Shown piece after piece: positions 60,435 through 64,000 of a stretch of DNA of 64,000 nt; within the stretch, counting starts at the first letter, position 1; each line of letters starts with the position of its first letter. This DNA is from Crithidia fasciculata (Eukaryota > Euglenozoa > Kinetoplastea > Trypanosomatida > Trypanosomatidae): contig CM003429.1 in the NCBI GenBank assembly GCA_000331325.2, forward strand, positions 837,001 through 901,000. The letters run 5' to 3'. Made by a program: the position numbers and the translations under genes. The notes below the pieces were generated by a model. It was given only the letters and a program-made list of their open reading frames with translations, searched no databases and was not told the origin of the DNA.

Positions 60435-62512
60435 GATGCAGATGTGGAAGGAGAGAGGGGAGAGAGAGATGACGCTGCAGCCTTTCCGCTTTTTTCTTTT
60501 CTCGCATGGCTGAGCGTCACTTTATTCTCGCTCTTCGATTTGTGTGTCACACTTGGATTTTTGAATGTTGTGCTGTAGGTTGACACTTCACTTTGCTTGC
60601 GTGCTTCGGCACCTCCGCGTCCATTTCCATTGATTTACTTTTTTTTTCTTCGAATCGTCTTCACTGCGAATGTACATTGATAATTATGTTTTGTCTTTTT
60701 CTATTTTTCCCTTTAGTGTTGTTGAAAGAGAGGGGCAGGCTTTTCATCTTCTTATTTTCCGCGTGAAATTGCATGCGCTTGTGGTGCGTGTGCTGCAGCC
60801 TCAGATGGCCGTGTTGTATTTTTCCTTCTCTCTTTTTTCTCTTACCATGTTTGTTGAGATACAGTCAGCTGCTGAGTAAATTATGTGATGCGTATGATGT
60901 ATTCTTGTTTTAAATTATTCTGTAGGCGCACACCGTGGAGACAGCAACGGACTTTTTTTCGCCTCTCCTGCTCATCCGAACACATAGGGAGAAAAAAAAA
61001 GACCGAAAAGGGGTGAAGCACGCAAAGTTGCGCGTTGCTGCGATACGGCAGCCAGCGACTCCCTCGCTGTGTGTTTTCTTGCGCGTGCACTTCTCGTTGT
61101 CTCCACCACACGCTTGCTCAATGCTACTTTGTTTTTGTCTTCTTGTGTTTTTGTTCCTCCATTGAATAGGCTCGAAATCCTCTTTTTTTCCTTTTTTTTT
61201 GTGACCCGAGAGCTGCTGCTGTCTCCTGGTTTTGTTTTTGAATTTCTCGTTTTCTTTCTTCTTTTTGTATTCTTCCCAGCAACATAAGGTGCGAGAGCGA
61301 GGTGGGCTTGCTGTGGTGAGTTGGAGGCTTTGTCACTGCTTCGCGGGCACCCTGATCGTCCCCTACGAGCGAACGACAGTGAAAAACAAACAAACTCAAA
61401 TCAAAGGGAAAAGGGCGACGTGCAGTGCTCGATGTTTTCTTGTTGTGGGTGTGGTGGAGTTCTTGGAGGTGACTCACGCCTGCACGACGGCAGAGATGCG
61501 CAGAAAAAAAGAAGAAGCAAACATGAGTGTGCTTGTCTCAGCTCCGTACCTCCTGCTTGCTCTTTGTGCTGCTCTCCGCTGAAGTGCGTGCGGTGCGTGC
61601 CTTCATCGACATAGATCACGTCGCTCTTCCTCTGTTTTTTTTCCTTTTTTCCTTTTCCTTTCTCGTTGAACAAGTTGACGACGAAGCGTTTTAGATTGCG
61701 TGTTTTCCCTCCTGCACTCTCCGTGCGGTAGTGAGGCGTGCTGCGGCGAGTCATGGTCTACATACGTCCTCTGCCCTGCAGTGGGTACGACTAGCATAGA
61801 GGTGGCGTCGACGTTTTATGGTGTCTTGCGTGCACAAGAGCAGCATTTTATAGTTCCTGAAAAAAAAAAAAAGACTCACACACAGTGGAGAAGAGGCACA
61901 ACCGAGAGCGATGCGGGGAAACGAAACGGACAAAGCGGAGAAGCAGCAAGACCTAGGGAGAAAAAAAAAACTTGACATACTCTCTCTCCCTTTTACCGCG
62001 TCTTGTGAAGAGTCTTGCTGGTTTGCAGTGGCAATACAGACACGTGAGCGCATAAGGTCAGACGCGGAAGGTGTCTGGGGCTGAGAGAGAGCCGTGACGG
62101 TGCTGTTTGTGGATGCTCTCCGTGTCTGAGAGACACGCGCTGGCGCATCGGTAACGGCTACTGCACGTCTCCACTCCTCGTCGTTGTTCACGTGGCTGCT
62201 CGGTGGAGGTAGCAGAATGGGCTGGAAGATTTCAGATCTCGCCCGCCTGTTGCTTTGCTTTGCATCTCTCCAGTGGACCTGTCACACGGCTCTTGGACTA
62301 TTTCATTTATCTCATCTCTTCTTTCAACCCCTTTCCTCTTTTTTTCTTGTTTTCTTTTACTCAAAACGCGCGTTAATGGCTGCCACCTTCAGCCTGTCGG
62401 CCAACTAGAAGACGGCGCAGTCCGCCAGCACGTGAGGCGCAGTTGCATTTCGTTCCTGTCTACATCTTTTTTGTTCTCTTTCGTGCACATCAACAGCGCC
62501 GTTCCCTTCCGC

Positions 62513-62547
<35 letters not shown>

Positions 62548-62791
62548 TGTCGTTGCTGCCGAAGCGCTCGTTTGTTGTTAGATTGCACAGTACACATCAT
62601 TGTCCGCGCAGCTGGTTAGAGACTCCGCTGTGCCTTGTTATTCCCATTCTTTGCCGCTTTCATCTTCTCATTTTTTCTTGGTTTTTCTTCCTCTCCTAGA
62701 TCATAGCGGCTTGTCAGCATCATTTTTGCTCAGTGGCCTCCTTTATGCACCTTCTCCAAGGTGGCTAGAGAAATTTTTTGTTAATAGGGCC
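60435..62791 (+). other. 2.4 kb spacer with predicted SL acceptor and short uORF
   Basis: It contains many T-runs and A-runs (for example A12 at about 61860-61872) and (TC)n at 62514-62544. The pyrimidine tract 62660-62697 leads to TAG at 62697-62699. One upstream ORF (62745-62768, seven codons, ending 23 bases before the next start) lies in the 5' UTR. Small ORFs such as 61700-61975 lack coding character. No gene or RNA is recognised. Confidence 0.45.
62514..62544 (+). repeat. (TC)n microsatellite
   Basis: About 15 uninterrupted TC units in the spacer after the PSP1-domain gene. Confidence 0.9.
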
Positions 62792-64000
62792 ATGTCACGC
62801 CTCGCTGAGGAAGTGCGTGGCGGCTCGCTGCCGTCGACGGTGGAGCTGTCGCCCTCGCCCGATCAGCCACCAGCGCTGACCGCCACCGCCGGCCCCTCGC
62901 GACTCACGACTATCGCGACGCGTGCACGCTCCGGGACGAAGGTGGACGACGCGTACCACCACCGTACCGCATGCGAGGGGGACTTGTACGTGGTGAACAC
63001 AATGAACGGGGAGCGCTTCCACTTGACGGTGGCGCTGCAGGGACCGCACCATCCCCTCACCTGCGTCACCCACGCCGCGATGCAGCGGACAGTGCAGGAC
63101 ACCCTTCTGCCGCCTGCTGCCGCCGCGAGCACCGACCCGCCGCCGACGCTGCTGTTGGACGGCATGCCGCTCGACGGCAGCGCCACTGAGGTGTTTGCGA
63201 ACAACGCCGTCGTCGTGGTGCGCCGTGGGACGTCGCTGGACGGTACGCTCGCCCTCCGCCGCAGCCGCCGCAGCCGCACCCCGTCGCAGCCGGCCGATGG
63301 CGCGATAACGGTAGTGGAGATGCTCGGCGACTCGCCGCCGGCCTCCGCCGTTGCCCCGTCGGAGCGCGAGATGTCCCTGCACTCCCTTCTGCGGCCCAGC
63401 GCGCACGGCGTACGCGGAGGCGAGGAGCGTCCCCTGCTTCACGCATTGCGTGCGCGCAGCACGAGCCCGTCGCAAAGGGTGGCGGCAGCAGCGGCGGGCA
63501 GCGGGAGGACTGCTGCAGCGACAGCTTCACGGCGACTGCCGCCACGCCGCGCCGGCACTGCGATTCAGCTGGCAGAGGCAGCAAGAAAAGCCGTCGCTGA
63601 AGCCGAAGCTGCTGCTCTCCCAACAAAAAGCAGCAGCCGTCTTTATCACCAGGCAAATAGCACCGGCAGGGCACAACACGCAGACGATGCCGCTGCTCCG
63701 CCATCATACCCGTCCCTGCTGAGCTCCCCCACCGATAAGGACGCCTTTATGGTTCGCATGCCTGCCGTCAGCCTGCCTGCCGAGCCTCCAGCGACGCTGC
63801 ACGACACCACCGTCTCCGTCGCGACGGTCTCCACGGCGTCTTCGATTAAGCCGACGTCGAGTCTGCGCTCCGTGCACGACACACAGCCGCCCATCGAGAC
63901 GCGTGCGGCCCCGCAAGTGGTGCAAGTTGCCTTTCCCCCGTCTCCACGCAAGGCAACCCCTGAGAGGAGCACCAGCAAAGTTCGAGATCAGCGAAGCCCC
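62792..64000 (+). CDS. Hypothetical protein, N-terminal 403 residues (3' end cut by window)
   Basis: An ATG at 62792 opens a frame that has no stop before the window ends. The start (MSRLAEEVRGGSLPSTVELS) is followed by a Pro/Thr-rich stretch. A more structured segment lies at about 60-150: GDLYVVNTMNGERFHLTVAL, PLTCVTHAAMQRTVQDTLLP and PTLLLDGMPLDGSATEVF, closing NNAVVVVRRG. The strand pattern and the 'LLLDGxxL' then 'VVVVRRG' ending vaguely resemble a ubiquitin-like beta-grasp (compare LIFAGKQL...LVLRLRGG), but this is weak. The rest (150-403) is Ala/Ser/Pro-rich, with a short helical AIQLAEAARKAVAEAEAAAL. No membrane segment is visible. A seven-codon upstream ORF lies in its 5' UTR. Function is unknown. 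Confidence 0.72.
   Translation, partial: MSRLAEEVRGGSLPSTVELSPSPDQPPALTATAGPSRLTTIATRARSGTKVDDAYHHRTACEGDLYVVNTMNGERFHLTVALQGPHHPLTCVTHAAMQRTVQDTLLPPAAAASTDPPPTLLLDGMPLDGSATEVFANNAVVVVRRGTSLDGTLALRRSRRSRTPSQPADGAITVVEMLGDSPPASAVAPSEREMSLHSLLRPSAHGVRGGEERPLLHALRARSTSPSQRVAAAAAGSGRTAAATASRRLPPRRAGTAIQLAEAARKAVAEAEAAALPTKSSSRLYHQANSTGRAQHADDAAAPPSYPSLLSSPTDKDAFMVRMPAVSLPAEPPATLHDTTVSVATVSTASSIKPTSSLRSVHDTQPPIETRAAPQVVQVAFPPSPRKATPERSTSKVRDQRSP

Noticed and set aside
1-64000. tRNA, rRNA, SL RNA, CRISPR arrays, and mobile elements including retroposons and virus-like elements
   Set aside because: I found no tRNA B-box-like motif in context, no rRNA or SL core, no spaced repeats, and no transposase, reverse transcriptase, integrase or capsid-like protein.

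Overview
The window is trypanosomatid (Leishmaniinae-like) nuclear DNA. Every credible gene lies on the + strand. The coding regions are intron-free, GC-rich and rich in alanine, glycine and serine. They are separated by 0.3-2.8 kb spacers full of polypyrimidine tracts, A-tracts and CA/CT microsatellites. Usually a polypyrimidine tract followed by an AG lies 20-250 bases before the start codon, the layout expected for spliced-leader trans-splicing within one polycistronic transcription unit. There is no strand switch, tRNA or rRNA gene, mobile element or CRISPR array. Species cannot be fixed from the sequence alone.

I support 22 protein genes, two of them cut by the window edges. Left part (1-16.8 kb): the C-terminal 1,729 residues of an ASCC3/Slh1-type double-cassette helicase; an unknown protein with a presequence-like N-terminus; a CCDC124/Lso2-family ribosome-binding protein; a 1,226-residue coiled-coil protein; a small membrane protein; and a DUF179 (AlgH/YqgE, COG1678) protein with an LYR-like N-terminus. 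Middle (17.6-38.5 kb): ribosomal proteins eL18 and eS12; a 2.8 kb spacer; an 1,882-residue WD40-like protein; a putative membrane protein; a mitochondrial calcium uniporter (MCU) family pore subunit with an altered selectivity motif; a GNAT-like protein; two unknown proteins; and a PuuE-like polysaccharide deacetylase/allantoinase-family enzyme of bacterial type. Right part (39.5-64 kb): an importin-7/8-type karyopherin; a DHHC-family membrane protein whose catalytic Asp-His pair is replaced (KLHC); a protein with a C-terminal U-box; an ERGIC-53-like lectin with no membrane anchor; an EBP1/PA2G4-like M24-fold protein; a long low-complexity protein with a C-terminal PSP1 domain; and the N-terminal part of an unknown protein with a possible ubiquitin-like segment.

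Gene order in trypanosomatids is not operon logic, so neighbours need not cooperate. Even so, several genes touch the ribosome: ASCC3-like ribosome splitting, CCDC124-like hibernation, eL18, eS12, EBP1-like exit-tunnel binding, and importin-7-like import of ribosomal proteins. The observations most worth checking are the catalytically altered DHHC protein, the divergent MCU paralogue, the bacterial-type PuuE homologue, the LYR-DUF179 protein, the anchorless lectin, and two genes whose only upstream ORF ends in an ATGA overlap with the main start codon.
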